DNA from: Cellulomonas hominis | GTDB taxonomy: Bacteria; Actinomycetota; Actinomycetes; Actinomycetales; Cellulomonadaceae | DNA length: 64,000 bases | Assembly: GCF_014201095.1 (NCBI RefSeq) | Contig: NZ_JACHDN010000001.1 | Coordinates: forward strand, 1,364,001 to 1,428,000 | Direction: 5' to 3' | Shown: positions 56,472 through 64,000 of the stretch, piece after piece | Layout of the letters: each line of letters starts with the position of its first letter | Position numbering within the stretch: position 1 is the first letter of the stretch | Made by a program: the position numbers and the translations under genes | Notes under the pieces: model-generated | Seen by the model: only the letters and a program-made list of their open reading frames with translations | Told to the model about the DNA's origin: nothing | Databases searched by the model: none

Positions 56472-58109
56472 ATGACGACGGTGGCGGACGACAGGCGCGG
56501 AACACGGGTGGGCGCCAGGGTGGCCGGGCTCGGCTTCGCCGCGAAGATCCTGCTCACGGTCGCGATCGCGGTCCTCGCGACCGTCGTGGTGGGCCTCGTG
56601 TCCGTGTCCTCGGTCCGGCAGATGGCCGACGTCTCGCACCGGATGTACGACGAGGACGTCCAGGGCACCGCCCTCGCCGGGGAGATGCGGTTCCAGATGG
56701 TCACCGCCCGGCAGAACACGATCGCGGCGCTGTACCAGCAGGTCGCCACGGGCGACGCCGAGATGATCGCGGGGTTCCAGGACGCCCGCGACGCCGCACT
56801 GACGCAGGTCGGCGACCTGGCCGCGCAGTACGCGGAGCAGGACGGGCTGACGACCGAGCAGGCCGACGCGGTCGCGGCCGTGCACGACGAGGTCGTCACG
56901 TACCAGCAGAAGATCGCCGACACCGCGGCGGCCCGGGCGGCCGGTGACGAGGACCGGGCGCAGACGCTGCAGAACGAGACCGCGCCGATCGGGCAGGCGG
57001 TGACGGACGGCATCGAGCGGCTGGTCGAGCTGCAGGTGGCCGCGTCGAAGGCCGCGGACGAGCAGGCAGCGGCGGACGCCGGGCAGCGCACGTGGCTGGT
57101 GCTCGGCTGCCTCGTGATCGGCGCGGTGCTCTCGGCGCTCGTGGCCCTGGTCGTCGCGCGGCGGCTCAGCTCGCGGATGAACGGGGTGCGCCGCGTGGCC
57201 GACGCGCTCGCCCAGGGCGACCTCACGGCGCGCAGCGGCGTGGGCGGCGGTGACGAGATCGGCCGCACGGCCGCGTCGCTCGACCGGGCCGCCGGCGCCC
57301 TGCGCGGCACCGTCGCGGAGATCGTCGGGTCCGCGAACGACGTGGCCGCGGCCGCCGAGCGGCTCGCCGCGTCCTCCGCGCAGGTGGTGGCCGGCTCCGA
57401 CGAGACGTCCGCGCAGGCCGGGGTGGTCGCCGCCGCAGCCGAGCAGGTGTCGCGCAACGTGCAGACCGTCGCCGCGGGCGCTGAGGAGATGGGCGCCAGC
57501 ATCCGGGAGATCGCCCAGAACGCGACGCAGGCCGCCAAGGTGGCCGGCCGGGCGACCGACGCCGCCGCGGCGACCAACGAGCAGGTCGCGCGCCTCGGCA
57601 CGTCGAGCACGGAGATCGGCAACGTCGTCAAGGTCATCACGAGCATCGCCGAGCAGACGAACCTGCTGGCGCTGAACGCCACGATCGAGGCCGCCCGGGC
57701 GGGCGAGTCCGGCAAGGGCTTCGCCGTCGTCGCCGGGGAGGTCAAGGAGCTCGCGCAGGAGACGGCCCGCGCGACGGAGGACATCGCGCGCCGCGTCGAG
57801 GCCATCCAGAACGACACCACCGGGGCCGTCGCGGCGATCGGGGAGATCTCGCACATCATCGCGAGCATCAACGACTACCAGCTGACGATCGCGAGCGCGG
57901 TGGAGGAGCAGACCGCCACCACCACCGAGATGTCCCGGTCGGTCGCCGAGGCGGCCACGGGGTCGGGGGAGATCGCGAGCAACATCACCGGCGTGGCCAC
58001 GGCCACGGCGTCCAGCACGCGGGTCCTCGGGTCGATGGGGACCTCGATCGACGACCTCGCGCGGATCGCGACGGACCTGCGGGGGCGGGTGTCGGGGTTC
58101 ACCTACTGA
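56472..58109 (+). CDS. Methyl-accepting chemotaxis protein
   Basis: A 545-residue chemoreceptor: first membrane helix at about 25-48 ([20 protein letters not shown]), a helical extracellular sensor domain (about 50-210), second helix [21 protein letters not shown], a HAMP unit with [26 protein letters not shown], and a cytoplasmic coiled coil with the signalling tip [28 protein letters not shown]. There is no C-terminal CheR-docking pentapeptide. GCCGAT at 56412-56417 could belong to a flagellar-type promoter, but no properly spaced -35 box was found. Implies a motile organism. Confidence 0.95.
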   Translation: MTTVADDRRGTRVGARVAGLGFAAKILLTVAIAVLATVVVGLVSVSSVRQMADVSHRMYDEDVQGTALAGEMRFQMVTARQNTIAALYQQVATGDAEMIAGFQDARDAALTQVGDLAAQYAEQDGLTTEQADAVAAVHDEVVTYQQKIADTAAARAAGDEDRAQTLQNETAPIGQAVTDGIERLVELQVAASKAADEQAAADAGQRTWLVLGCLVIGAVLSALVALVVARRLSSRMNGVRRVADALAQGDLTARSGVGGGDEIGRTAASLDRAAGALRGTVAEIVGSANDVAAAAERLAASSAQVVAGSDETSAQAGVVAAAAEQVSRNVQTVAAGAEEMGASIREIAQNATQAAKVAGRATDAAAATNEQVARLGTSSTEIGNVVKVITSIAEQTNLLALNATIEAARAGESGKGFAVVAGEVKELAQETARATEDIARRVEAIQNDTTGAVAAIGEISHIIASINDYQLTIASAVEEQTATTTEMSRSVAEAATGSGEIASNITGVATATASSTRVLGSMGTSIDDLARIATDLRGRVSGFTY

Positions 58110-58169
58110 GCGGTCGCGGGCCGGCCGGGGCGCTGCCGTCCCGGCCGGCCGGCGGAGCATGATGGGCCC

Positions 58170-58517
58170 ATGGTCCAGGTCGGTCGCGTCTACGAGCAGC
58201 CCGACGGCGCCACGCGCCGGGTGCTGGTGGACCGGCTCTGGCCCCGTGGTGTCCGGAAGGACGACCCCCGCGTGGACGCGTGGCTGCCGCAGGTCGCGCC
58301 GAGCACGGAGCTGCGCCGGTGGTACGGCCACCGCGCGGAGGCGTTCGAGGAGTTCGCGGACCGGTACGCCGCCGAGCTGGCGGGCGGGCCGGGCGCGGAG
58401 GCGTTCGCGCAGCTGGCGGACCTGGTGGCCGGCGGCCCCACGACGCTGGTGACCGCGACGCGCGAGGTGGACCTGAGCCACCTCACGGTGCTGCGCCGGC
58501 TGCTCGACGCCCGGTAG
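58170..58517 (+). CDS. DUF488 (YeaO-like) protein
   Basis: A 115-residue protein of the DUF488 family. The signature RVLVDRLWPRGVRKDDPRVDAWLPQVAPSTELRRWYGHRA is complete, and the C-terminus VTATREVDLSHLTVLRRLL is the conserved end. The biochemical role is not known. A diverged copy of its 3' end occurs 2 kb downstream at 60468-60548. Confidence 0.9.
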   Translation: MVQVGRVYEQPDGATRRVLVDRLWPRGVRKDDPRVDAWLPQVAPSTELRRWYGHRAEAFEEFADRYAAELAGGPGAEAFAQLADLVAGGPTTLVTATREVDLSHLTVLRRLLDAR

Positions 58518-58520
58518 CAG

Positions 58521-58691
58521 TCAGACCGCCGCGGCCACCGCGGCGAGGTCGGGCACCGGCCACCCGGCGTGCTCGGCGGCGCCGTCGAGGGCGTTGGAGG
58601 CGACCGGGGCGCGCAAGAGGCGAGCCCCGGATGCGGCCGGCTCGGCAGACAGCACGGTGCGCGGCGCCCTCCAGTAGCCAGGGATGGTCAT
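58521..58691 (-). pseudogene. 56-codon open frame, possible gene fragment
   Basis: An open frame MTIPGYWRAPRTVLSAEP... ending ASNALDGAAEHAGWPVPDLAAVAAAV, just after DUF488 on the opposite strand. The end looks like a true protein C-terminus (an alternating Ala/Val helix), while there is no good ribosome site at the ATG. It may be the truncated remnant of a gene once downstream of DUF488. I do not recognise the family. Confidence 0.35.
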
Positions 58692-58791
58692 GGAGCCCCG
58701 CAGGGGCGGGGCAGCGGACTCGCTGGTGCCGGCTCACGAGCTCGGCGGTAGACCTACTCACGCGGAGGAGTGCAGGGCAAGTGGGTGCCGG

Positions 58792-58844
58792 CGGGCCTCG
58801 TCGCTGGTGTGGACGTGCCCGCTCCCCTCACCCGGGGACGAGCC
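58792..58844 (+). CRISPR. Orphan degenerate CRISPR leader end plus one repeat
   Basis: 58817-58844 matches the 28-bp repeat of array 1 at 22 of 28 positions (GCCCGCTCCCC at one side, CGGGGACGAGCC at the other). The 25 bp before it (58792-58816, ending TCGCTGGTGTGGACGT) match the leader end of array 1 at 18 of 25 positions in the same register. No second repeat occurs 61 bp away. It looks like a dead, single-repeat array. Confidence 0.55.
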
Positions 58845-59062
58845 CCGGGCGCACGCACATCGACTCGATCACTCCGAGATTCGAACGAGACGCGGAGCAG
58901 TCCAGGACCTTTGCCTCTTGTGGCTACGTCCCACCACGAGGCGCGGCCCGGATGGGCGCCCGCCTTCGAGTTAGCCAGGGCCAGAACTCTCATGCACAAC
59001 GCACGGGCCACGTAACGTGCCTCGTGTTGGGGGCCGTTTCCATTCGGCTGGAGTGCGCAACG

Positions 59063-60040
59063 ATGCAACATCCATCTCGCAGGAAAATGGTCGCGGTCGC
59101 GATCCTCGCACTACTCATCACCGCGGGCGGCTCGGCCCATGCCGCACCTACGTCGGACCCGGTTGAGCAAACCGCTGAGCTCATTGAGGCGATCGCGCCG
59201 CGTTCGAGCCCACTCGAAGTCGGATCTGAGGCAGACGGGGCAATCCACTTCATCACGGAGACTGCCGTGACGACGATTCCGCTTTCGCCGGAGCTGCCCG
59301 TCACCATCGAAGATGCTGACGGACTGGTCGCTCCGTTCGGGATCGATCTGCCCGCCGAGGTCAACGTCACGTCCGCGCAGACTGCCACCGACGGCACGGT
59401 CGTCTTCCCGGCGGTCGGCAGGGGGGTCGACGTGGCTGTGCAGACCACGACTGCGGGCGACGTTCGGCTTCAGACCGTTATCGCCGATCCCGAGGCGCCG
59501 CACACCTTCACCTACGATTTCAGCGACGGCATCGCACCAAAGCTCAGGGATGACGGCAGCGCCCTCCTCGTCAGTGACGACGACGGGGAAGTAGTCATGT
59601 CCCGTGGCGAGGTCGCTCCCCCGTGGGCCGTCGATGCAGCCGGACGAGACGTCGACACGAGCTACACGGTCGAGGGCTCGAAGCTGATCCAGATGGTCCG
59701 TCCCGGCCCAGGCGCGACCTACCCGATCGTGGCCGACCCGACGGTCACCGTCGGCACGGGCATCTACGTCTACTTTTCTCAGCAAGAGACCAAGTCGATC
59801 GCGGCGAGCCCCATCACGGACAGAGCCCACTACGTCGGCATTCTCTGCGGCGCGATTCCTAACGGCCCGGCAGCCGCGGCGTGCATGGCAATCACCGGTG
59901 ACACCATCAAGAGCATCGCCAACACGTTCAAGTCGGCAGCGAAGAACAAGCAGCGGGTCGAGCTGAAGTTCCTCGTCGTCCCGATGCCGCCACACGCAAC
60001 GCCCATGCTCACGCTCGTGGGCTGGAAGCCAGTCGCATGA
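59063..60040 (+). CDS. Secreted protein of unknown function
   Basis: A 325-residue protein with a Sec signal peptide (basic MQHPSRRK, hydrophobic MVAVAILALLITAGG, cleavage likely after SAHA). The middle has a beta-rich pattern with TVIADPEAPHTFTYDF, PWAVDAAGRDVDTSYTVEG and YPIVADPTV, seen in many uncharacterised secreted actinobacterial proteins. The C-terminal 90 residues differ: a Gly/Ala-rich helix (GPAAAACMAITGDTIKSIANTFKSAAKN) and a short basic strand (VELKFLVVPMP). Lower GC than the neighbours suggests transfer. It is followed by a small membrane protein, and an exported effector or bacteriocin-like role is only a guess. Confidence 0.7.
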   Translation: MQHPSRRKMVAVAILALLITAGGSAHAAPTSDPVEQTAELIEAIAPRSSPLEVGSEADGAIHFITETAVTTIPLSPELPVTIEDADGLVAPFGIDLPAEVNVTSAQTATDGTVVFPAVGRGVDVAVQTTTAGDVRLQTVIADPEAPHTFTYDFSDGIAPKLRDDGSALLVSDDDGEVVMSRGEVAPPWAVDAAGRDVDTSYTVEGSKLIQMVRPGPGATYPIVADPTVTVGTGIYVYFSQQETKSIAASPITDRAHYVGILCGAIPNGPAAAACMAITGDTIKSIANTFKSAAKNKQRVELKFLVVPMPPHATPMLTLVGWKPVA

Positions 60041-60059
60041 TCCGCGACCAGGGGCTGGC

Positions 60060-60248
60060 ATGAGCAGATCTGCTCTTGAGGCAGTGAGCTCTTCCCTGCT
60101 TCTGCTCGCCGGCATGGCCGCGACCGGCAACCTGCACACCGTCGAGGACTACGTGCTCGTCGTGGCGTTCGGTGTCGTGTACTGGTTGGCCCAGCGGTTC
60201 TTGTGGCGTCGCCGTCCGCGACGCGATCAGCGAACCGACAAGTCGTGA
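60060..60248 (+). CDS. Small two-helix membrane protein
   Basis: 62 residues: two hydrophobic segments (AVSSSLLLLAGMAATG and DYVLVVAFGVVYWLAQRFL) and a strongly basic C-terminal tail (RRRPRRDQR), so the tail faces the cytoplasm. It starts 19 bp after the secreted-protein gene and is probably co-transcribed. It could anchor, export or give immunity against that protein (inference). No family recognised. Confidence 0.55.
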   Translation: MSRSALEAVSSSLLLLAGMAATGNLHTVEDYVLVVAFGVVYWLAQRFLWRRRPRRDQRTDKS

Positions 60249-60295
60249 CGTCCAGGAAGATCATTCCACCGTTCGGCGGGTGGTCGTCCTGACAG

Positions 60296-60360
60296 GCGAA
60301 GGCCTCCGGCGATGAAGTGGAGGGGCCCAGTCCTCCGCTTCACCGACCGGTGGCCTTCGC
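60296..60360. terminator. Large imperfect hairpin
   Basis: The left arm starts at 60296 with GCGAAGGCC and continues to GGAGG. The right arm ends GGCCTTCGC at 60352-60360. Nearly 28 bp can pair around a short GGCCCAG loop. It probably terminates the two-gene unit and may also mark the border of the atypical segment. Confidence 0.65.
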
Positions 60361-60467
60361 GTCCCAGGATGCGCTGCCCTGACTCGCGCGCCCACACCCC
60401 CCCTGACGTGCCGGCGGCGGCCAGGATGTTGCTGATCAGCCCGCAGACCGCGCCCGTGTGGACGCGT

Positions 60468-60548
60468 GGCCCGACCATGCTGGTGACGACCTGTGAGGTC
60501 GAGCCGAGCAACCTCACGGTGCTGCGCCGGCTGCTCGAGGGGCGGTGA
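60468..60548 (+). pseudogene. Remnant of a DUF488 gene 3' end
   Basis: The translated peptide RGPTMLVTTCEVEPSNLTVLRRLLEGR, ending at a stop, aligns with the end of the DUF488 protein (GGPTTLVTATREVDLSHLTVLRRLLDAR). A 28-bp block is identical at the DNA level; the rest has diverged and one codon is missing. No upstream part of the gene is present. Confidence 0.75.
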
Positions 60549-60588
60549 CGGCGGCGACCCTCTCCGCAGCCGCGAGACAATGGGCCCC

Positions 60589-61458
60589 ATGCCCCTCGCC
60601 ACCTCCGTGACGCCCGTGCTCGACCCGCCCGCCCTCCCGGAGGACCTCGACGTCCGGCTGGTCGTCTCCGACATGGACGGGTCGCTGCTGGACGAACGAG
60701 GCCGGGTGCCGGCGACGTTCTGGCCCGTCCTGGACGAGCTGGAGCGGCGCGGCATCGCGTTCTGCCCGGCGAGCGGCCGCCAGTACGCGAACCTCCGGGA
60801 GCTGTTCGGCGACCGGGGCCGGGACCTGGTGTACATCGCGGAGAACGGCGCCTACGTCGCGCAGGGCGGCGAGGCGCTGTCCACCGACCCGCTGCCCGCC
60901 GAGGAGGTGCCGGTCGTGGTCCAGCGGGTGCGGGACCTCGCGGCTGCCGGGCGGGACGTCGGCATGGTGCTGTGCGGGCAGCGGTCCGGGTACGTCGAGC
61001 GCGGCGACGGCCCGTTCGCCGAGCACGCCCGGCGGCACTACGCCTGGCTGGAGCAGGTCGACGACGTCACGGCCGTGGACGACGTGGTGCTGAAGATCGC
61101 CGTGTTCGACTTCGGGTCCATCGAGGACGTGGCAGCGCCGGCGTTCGCTGACCTCGCGGACCGGCTGCGCGTCGTGGTGTCCGGGCAGCACTGGCTCGAC
61201 GTGATGAACCCGGCCGCCGACAAGGGGCACGCGCTGCGCCGGGTGCAGGAGCGCCTCGGGGTGACGGCCGCGCAGACGATGGCGTTCGGGGACTACCTCA
61301 ACGACGCCGGGATGCTGGACGCCGCGCACTGGTCGTTCGCGATGGACAACGCGCACCCGGACGTCCGGGCGCGGGCGCGGTACGTCGCGCCGGCGAACGC
61401 CCGGGACGGCGTGGTCCGGACGATCGCAGCGGCGCTGGGGGTCGACGTCGGGCGGTGA
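60589..61458 (+). CDS. HAD-superfamily (Cof/IIB type) phosphatase
   Basis: 289 residues. VRLVVSDMDGSLLDE holds the nucleophile and acid aspartates; CPASGRQYANL is motif II; the lysine of MNPAADKGHALRRVQ is motif III; FGDYLNDAGML is the metal-binding motif IV. A C2-type cap lies in the middle. Family members dephosphorylate sugar phosphates or flavin precursors. The start may be 60580 or 60589; neither has a good ribosome site. Confidence 0.9.
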   Translation: MPLATSVTPVLDPPALPEDLDVRLVVSDMDGSLLDERGRVPATFWPVLDELERRGIAFCPASGRQYANLRELFGDRGRDLVYIAENGAYVAQGGEALSTDPLPAEEVPVVVQRVRDLAAAGRDVGMVLCGQRSGYVERGDGPFAEHARRHYAWLEQVDDVTAVDDVVLKIAVFDFGSIEDVAAPAFADLADRLRVVVSGQHWLDVMNPAADKGHALRRVQERLGVTAAQTMAFGDYLNDAGMLDAAHWSFAMDNAHPDVRARARYVAPANARDGVVRTIAAALGVDVGR

Positions 61459-61468
61459 CGCCGCCCGG

Positions 61469-61960
61469 TCACCACCCGTGCAGGACCGGCGCCTCGCCCG
61501 GGTACCGCTCGAACACCGCGCGCTCCTCGGCCGAGAACGGCCGGGGCTCGTGCGCCTGCCGGTCGAGCTGCACCATCCGGGACCGGGCGCGCAGGTAGAC
61601 CACCGGCTCGTCGCCGTCCGCGTCCAGCACCTCGTACCCGAAGTCCACCGAGGACCGGCCGATCCGCGGCACCCAGACGTCCACCGCGACCGGCGCGGGC
61701 CGGAACCCCAGCGGCGCGAGGTACTCGATCTCGTGCTTGACGACGACGAGCAGCGAGTCCGTCGGCCGCCCGGCGGGGTCCACGCCCATCGACGGGAACA
61801 GCGCGAACCGGGCGTCGTCGAGGAACCGCAGGTACGCGGCGTTGTTGACGTGGGCGAACAGGTCCACGTCGGACCAGCGGACCTGCATGGTCACGCGCCC
61901 GCGGTGCGCGGCGGGGTCGCCGCCGGCCGGGGTCGCGCTCAGGGTGAGGGGGTCGGTCAC
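61469..61960 (-). CDS. Acyl-CoA thioesterase (hot-dog fold, 4HBT type)
   Basis: 163 residues with VRWSDVDLFAHVNNAAYLRFLDDARFAL, the YbgC/4HBT active-site pattern in which the aspartate in the first segment acts with the hot-dog helix, then VVVKHEIEYLAPLGF. Hydrolyses acyl-CoA thioesters in the cytoplasm. The substrate is unknown. Convergent with the HAD gene. Confidence 0.9.
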   Translation of the reverse strand: MTDPLTLSATPAGGDPAAHRGRVTMQVRWSDVDLFAHVNNAAYLRFLDDARFALFPSMGVDPAGRPTDSLLVVVKHEIEYLAPLGFRPAPVAVDVWVPRIGRSSVDFGYEVLDADGDEPVVYLRARSRMVQLDRQAHEPRPFSAEERAVFERYPGEAPVLHGW

Positions 61961-61982
61961 CGGCCCAGCGTAGGTCGCCGGG

Positions 61983-62462
61983 TCAGCCGTCCGCGGCGGC
62001 GCGCAGGGCGGCGACGTCGAGCTTCTGCATCGCCAGCATCGCCTGCATGGCGCGGCCGGACCGCCCGGGGTCGGGGTCCTGCAGCAGCTCCTCCAGCACC
62101 CGCGGCACGATCTGCCAGGACAGGCCGTACGGGTCCTTGAGCCAGCCGCACTGCGACGGCTCGCCGCCCCCGGCGATCAGGCCGTCCCACAGGTGGTCCA
62201 CCTCGTCCTGCGTGTCCACCGAGACGTAGAAGGAGAACGCCTCGGTGAACCGGAACTGCGGCCCGGCGTTGAGGGCCTCGACGGGCAGGCCGTCCAGCTC
62301 GAACGTCACCCCCATCACCTGCCCGGGCTCGACGCCGGGGGCGCCGTCCGGGTAGCGCCGGGTCTCGAGGACGCGGGAGTTCGGGATCAGCGAGGTGTAG
62401 AGCGCGGCGGCCTGCTCGGCCTCGCGGTCGTACCAGAGGAAGGGGTGGACGCGGGTCTGCAC
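61983..62462 (-). CDS. VOC-family protein, PhnB-like
   Basis: 159 residues of the PhnB/3-demethylubiquinone-methyltransferase-like VOC group: FLWYDREAEQAAALYTSLIPNSRVLETRRY at the start, QFRFTEAFSFYVSVDTQDEVDHLWDGLIAGG in the middle, and CGWLKDPYGLSWQIVPRVL, the characteristic end. The C-terminal MQAMLAMQKLDVAALRAA helix is also typical. GTG 62462 has GAGGAGG upstream. Despite the family name no methyltransferase activity is implied. Confidence 0.9.
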   Translation of the reverse strand: MQTRVHPFLWYDREAEQAAALYTSLIPNSRVLETRRYPDGAPGVEPGQVMGVTFELDGLPVEALNAGPQFRFTEAFSFYVSVDTQDEVDHLWDGLIAGGGEPSQCGWLKDPYGLSWQIVPRVLEELLQDPDPGRSGRAMQAMLAMQKLDVAALRAAADG

Positions 62463-62517
62463 GGGAGGCCTCCTCGACTCGGGTGCGGCCCAGTCTGCGC
62501 CAGCGGACCCCTGCCCG

Positions 62518-63789
62518 TCACCGCCCGGCCGGCGATCCGGACGGCGCGAACGCCCGCGCGGTCGCGGCCACCGGCGCCACGAGCAGGGCCGGCAGCAGGA
62601 ACGCCACCTCGAGCCCGGGTCCGTCCGCGAGCAGCCCGACGGCGACCGCGCCGAGCACCGCGCCGGCGTAGTTGAACAGGTTGACCCGGGCCACGACCTC
62701 GTCGGTCCGCGCGGGGTCGAGGTCGCCCGCCGCCGAGAACGCGAGCGGGACCAGCGCCCCGACGCCGACACCGACGACCGCGAAGCCGAGGACCGCGGCG
62801 GCCGGGGCGGGCACGAGCGCGACGAGCACCAGACCGGCCGCGGCCGCGAGCGCCGTCACCGCCACGAGCGGCCCGCGCCCCGTCCGGGTCACGAGCCGGT
62901 CGCCCGCGAGCCGCGTCACGAGGATCGCCGCCTGGTACGCCGCGTACCCGAGGGGGGCGACCGCGGCCGACGCGAGCAGCACGTCGTGCAGGTACACGGT
63001 GCTCCAGGTGCTCACGGCCGAGTCGGCGACGAACGCGGCGAGCACGACGCTGCCGATCGTCCAGATGCCGCGGGTCGGCAGCGGGCGCCGCGGGGGCGCG
63101 GGCGGGACGAGCACGCCCGGCGCGACGCCCGGCACCGCGGTGCCCGGGGCCGCACCGCCCGCGGGCGCCGCCGGCACCGCGACGTCCGGGTCCGGCACTC
63201 CCGCCGCGAGCGGGAGGTCGCTCGGCACCAGCCGCGGCCGCCCGAGCAGCAGCGCGCCCGCGAGGACCACGGCCGCGACGACCAGCGCCCCGGCCGCCCC
63301 GGGCACCGCCGCCGCGCCGACCAGCGCCGACATCACCAGCGCCCCGGCCACCGCCGCCGCGGTGTAGCAGGCGAAGAACCCAGACATCACGGGGCGCCCG
63401 TACCGGCGCTGCACGAGCACACCCTGGATGCCGCCGGCCGCGTCGACCATGCCGAGCCCCAGGCCGTACAGCCCGAACCCCGCGACGAACGGCACCATCG
63501 GCGCCGACGCGGCGACGAGCGGCAGCGCGACCGCCTGCACGCCGAGGCCGGCGAGCAGCGCCGCCCGGCTGCCGCGCCGGGTCGCCAGGCGCTCGGCCAC
63601 GACCGACCCGGCGGCGGCCGCCACACAGACCAGGAGGACGACGAGCGACACCGCGGTGTCGTCGATGCCCTGCCGCTGCTTGAACGCGGGCAGCGCCGTC
63701 ACCACCGTCGCGTAGCCGAAGCCCTGCGCCGCGTACGCCGCTCCGACCGCGACCCGCGCCCGGACGTCCACCGCCCTCGCACCGCCCAT
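62518..63789 (-). CDS. MFS transporter
   Basis: A 423-residue carrier with 12 hydrophobic helices and a long Pro/Gly/Val-rich cytoplasmic loop in the middle (about residues 205-245). ERLATRRGSRAALLAGLG is the MFS loop 2-3 motif. ATG 63789 is favoured over GTG 63798 because the GAGAGG site is then well spaced. The substrate is unknown; drug or sugar efflux is possible. Confidence 0.87.
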   Translation of the reverse strand: MGGARAVDVRARVAVGAAYAAQGFGYATVVTALPAFKQRQGIDDTAVSLVVLLVCVAAAAGSVVAERLATRRGSRAALLAGLGVQAVALPLVAASAPMVPFVAGFGLYGLGLGMVDAAGGIQGVLVQRRYGRPVMSGFFACYTAAAVAGALVMSALVGAAAVPGAAGALVVAAVVLAGALLLGRPRLVPSDLPLAAGVPDPDVAVPAAPAGGAAPGTAVPGVAPGVLVPPAPPRRPLPTRGIWTIGSVVLAAFVADSAVSTWSTVYLHDVLLASAAVAPLGYAAYQAAILVTRLAGDRLVTRTGRGPLVAVTALAAAAGLVLVALVPAPAAAVLGFAVVGVGVGALVPLAFSAAGDLDPARTDEVVARVNLFNYAGAVLGAVAVGLLADGPGLEVAFLLPALLVAPVAATARAFAPSGSPAGR

Positions 63790-63863
63790 CGCCCGCACCT
63801 CTCGCCCGCCGTGCGGCGGCGCGGGTGCGCCGCCGGTGGTGCCGCCGTGCCGATCGAACCCCG

Positions 63864-64000
63864 TCAGCCCCCGAGCTCCGGGTGGCGCGCCCGCACGATC
63901 CCGAACGCCTCGTGCGCGACCTCGATCGTCCGCGCGACGTCCGCCGACGTCAGCGCCGCGTTGATGAAGTGGTTGTGGTGCGACGTCAGGTAGACGCCGC
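63864..64000 (-). CDS. C-terminal end of a class III aminotransferase (partial)
   Basis: The visible last 45 residues read GVYLTSHHNHFINAALTSADVARTIEVAHEAFGIV, the usual end of glutamate-1-semialdehyde aminomutase-like, PLP-dependent class III aminotransferases. The gene continues beyond the window. The exact enzyme cannot be told. Confidence 0.6.
   Translation of the reverse strand, partial: GVYLTSHHNHFINAALTSADVARTIEVAHEAFGIVRARHPELGG

Larger units (their letters stand above)
58480..60548. mobile_element. Possible decayed insertion at the DUF488 3' end
   Basis: The segment lies between the intact DUF488 end and a diverged second DUF488 end, sharing a 28-bp identical core (58480-58507 and 60511-60538). 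It has lower GC than its surroundings, few long genes, a degenerate CRISPR leader-repeat, a secreted protein, a small membrane protein and a large hairpin. The layout repeats that of the CRISPR-Cas block. The copies differ elsewhere, so the event is old or the incoming copy came from another strain. Confidence 0.45.

Overview
The window is very GC-rich (about 74% by eye), dense, rich in GTG starts and stop-start overlaps. It encodes mycothiol biosynthesis (MshD), ClpC, PPK1, several LacI-type sugar regulators and beta-glucan enzymes. This fits a motile, plant-polysaccharide-degrading actinobacterium of the Cellulomonas type; the genus is inferred, not proven.

Layout. 1-2248: end of a membrane protein, then acetyl-CoA synthetase. 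2306-11302: a beta-glucoside locus (GH1, a long GH94 phosphorylase, ABC importer) transcribed away from its LacI regulator, with a paired operator between them. 11312-12628: flavin monooxygenase-like protein. 12853-19097: mycothiol synthase, then a phosphate group (ppk1, a Nudix-histidine phosphatase fusion, PiT transporter with its DUF47 partner) with a PHO-box-like sequence. 19451-26295: hypothetical protein, sugar porter, orphan ABC ATPase, and an ABC-2 exporter with a divergent TetR regulator and a perfect operator palindrome. 26496-33542: a six-gene operon for 5-keto-4-deoxyuronate catabolism (kduI, a kduD-like SDR, two dehydrogenases, MFS importer, IclR regulator) opposite a DUF4862 gene. 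33613-40327: LacI, VOC protein, serine hydrolase, clpC, and another LacI gene.

40253-56288 is the most interesting part: a complete type I-E CRISPR-Cas locus (cas3-cas8e-cse2-cas7-cas5-cas6e-cas1-cas2) with two arrays (14 and 59 repeats) and an AbiE-like toxin-antitoxin pair. It is bounded by an 80-bp direct repeat (79/80 identical, with a 74-bp perfect core) that is the 3' end of the lacI gene at 39299-40327. The block therefore looks like one insertion at the end of a host gene, yet it contains no recognisable integrase or transposase. The last CRISPR repeat almost touches the right-hand copy.

56472-64000: chemoreceptor, DUF488 protein, a small atypical segment, then housekeeping and transport genes. 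The atypical segment (58518-60548) shows the same logic in decayed form: it starts after an intact DUF488 gene, ends with a diverged copy of the DUF488 3' end, and holds a degenerate type I-E leader end plus repeat, a secreted protein and a small membrane protein. The window thus shows two insertions at host gene 3' ends, both associated with type I-E leader-repeat sequence.
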